Source: an uncultured Opitutales bacterium
Lineage (GTDB): Bacteria > Verrucomicrobiota > Verrucomicrobiia > Opitutales > Intestinicryptomonadaceae
Direction: 5' to 3'
Assembly (NCBI GenBank): GCA_900552245.1
Contig: URYY01000124.1
Location: 1-6,194, forward strand
Length of the DNA stretch: 6,194 nucleotides
Within the stretch, counting starts at the first letter, position 1, and each line of letters starts with the position of its first letter. Both the position numbers and the translations under genes were made by a program. The notes under the pieces were generated by a model. That model saw only the letters and a program-made list of their open reading frames with translations, was not told the DNA's origin and made no database searches. Positions 5,356 through 6,194 of the stretch are shown here, piece after piece.

Positions 5356-6194
5356 TTAGAACACCGTACCAAAGGAAAAATTAAATTGCAAGCCATCATT
5401 GTTATATTTTCCAGATGTTATTGGAATGCCCAAATCTATGCGCATAGGCGCGCCCATTAACATAATTCTAAAGCCAATGCCAAAGTCGTCGTTGTAATTG
5501 CTCATATTCCAGTCCCAAGAATCGGCGTTTACAAAGCCAATATCGTAGAAAATTGCGATTCTTAAAGGCTCTATTATCTGATAAGAATACTCAACTGATA
5601 TAAATCCGAAGGTGTTGCCGCCCTCAGGCTCGCCCGTTGCCGGATCTATTGGGCCAACCTTGCGGTAGTCAAAGCCCCTCATGTTGTACGCGCCGCCCAA
5701 GAAGTACTTTTCAAAAAACGGAACTTCCTTGCCGCCGTAGCCCATAACGGAACCTGTCCTTCCTACGAACGACAATACCTGATTGCCGTATCTAAACACG
5801 GAATACTCGCCAAACTTTTTTGACATCGGTATCCACCACCCCGCCCTGGCTTCAATTCTGTATAGATTGGTCTGCCCCATTAGGGGGCCGCCCGCAACCT
5901 GCTGCAAAAATTCAAATCTCGTACCTTCCGTAGGCATCATCAAATTGTCGCGAGTATCGCGCAAAAAGCTCAGTGATATCTCGGAAATCGAGCGGTGCCC
6001 GTCCTCCTTTTTTATTGTCTCGGGCGCGTTTGACTGCACGTCGTATATGTTTACGTCCTCTATAGTATAGGCCAAGCGTGCCTCTACCATTTCAAACAAA
6101 TTCTTGCGCAAGTAATTCATCATACCCGTGCGCAACTCGCTATATTCGTCGGAGTAATACCCTGAGTCCGTCCTATATAGCTCGAAGCCGTAGG
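5356..6194 (-). CDS. bamA: BamA, outer-membrane beta-barrel assembly protein (C-terminal 278 residues)
   Basis: The frame stays open from the right edge (reading YGFELYRTDSGYYSDEY) to the TAA at 5358-5356, so the gene starts outside the window. The part seen is most of the Omp85 beta-barrel: alternating amphipathic strands, SLSFLRDTRDNLMMPTEGTRFE typical of early barrel strands, and the loop-6 motif MRGF at 5682-5671 inside YFLGGAYNMRGFDYR, whose arginine is conserved across the family. The chain ends in FSFGTVF with a terminal aromatic, the beta-signal of outer-membrane barrels. BamA is the core of the BAM machine that folds and inserts outer-membrane proteins. The N-terminal POTRA domains must lie upstream, beyond the window. 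The following gene is its periplasmic partner OmpH/Skp, the conserved arrangement. Distinction from TamA or another Omp85 rests on this neighbour. Confidence 0.94.
   Translation of the reverse strand, partial: YGFELYRTDSGYYSDEYSELRTGMMNYLRKNLFEMVEARLAYTIEDVNIYDVQSNAPETIKKEDGHRSISEISLSFLRDTRDNLMMPTEGTRFEFLQQVAGGPLMGQTNLYRIEARAGWWIPMSKKFGEYSVFRYGNQVLSFVGRTGSVMGYGGKEVPFFEKYFLGGAYNMRGFDYRKVGPIDPATGEPEGGNTFGFISVEYSYQIIEPLRIAIFYDIGFVNADSWDWNMSNYNDDFGIGFRIMLMGAPMRIDLGIPITSGKYNNDGLQFNFSFGTVF

Noticed and set aside
5783..6070. 95-codon plus-strand frame antisense to bamA
   Set aside because: It is a shadow of the conserved barrel-coding sequence.
5356..6135. Internal TTG at 6135 as the start of a 259-residue barrel protein
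   Set aside because: The frame continues open to the window edge with barrel-like sequence upstream, so this is an internal leucine codon of bamA.

Overview
The window looks like a piece of a Gram-negative chromosome. It carries the C-terminal barrel of BamA, the outer-membrane assembly protein, next to an OmpH/Skp-type periplasmic chaperone. The other genes are a GntR regulator with a sugar-binding-protein-like sensor domain, an Nramp-related transporter lacking the usual DPGN motif, and a rubredoxin fused to a thiamine-diphosphate enzyme. Coding sequence has moderate GC and the spacers are clearly AT-rich. Taken together this suggests the Verrucomicrobiota/Lentisphaerota side of the PVC group. 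That placement is inference from protein style only; no rRNA or marker comparison was possible.

Layout. (1) 1-771, minus strand: the first 257 residues of a rubredoxin-ThDP enzyme fusion, cut by the left edge. (2) 772-1038: a divergent regulatory region with candidate promoters for both flanking genes, a 25-bp dyad, an 11-bp direct repeat and a Fur-like palindrome. (3) 1039-2766, plus strand: a 575-residue Nramp-superfamily membrane protein, closed by a textbook intrinsic terminator. (4) 2837-3036: the convergent spacer, with several inverted repeats. (5) 3079-4104, minus strand: a GntR/LacI-type regulator with its own terminator and a strong sigma70-like promoter. (6) 4194-4699: an AT-rich stretch without a convincing gene. 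(7) 4750-5298 and 5356-6194, minus strand: ompH/skp downstream of bamA, ending at a terminator.

How they fit. bamA and ompH form the conserved envelope-biogenesis pair: BamA inserts beta-barrel proteins into the outer membrane and OmpH/Skp holds their unfolded precursors in the periplasm. Here the pair ends at a terminator and does not run on into lpxD/fabZ/lpxA. The Nramp-like transporter and the rubredoxin-ThDP enzyme are divergently transcribed from one 267-bp region with several operator-like sequences, so shared control, perhaps metal- or redox-linked, is the most interesting hypothesis in the window. The GntR regulator sits tail-to-tail with the transporter and has no obvious target beside it.
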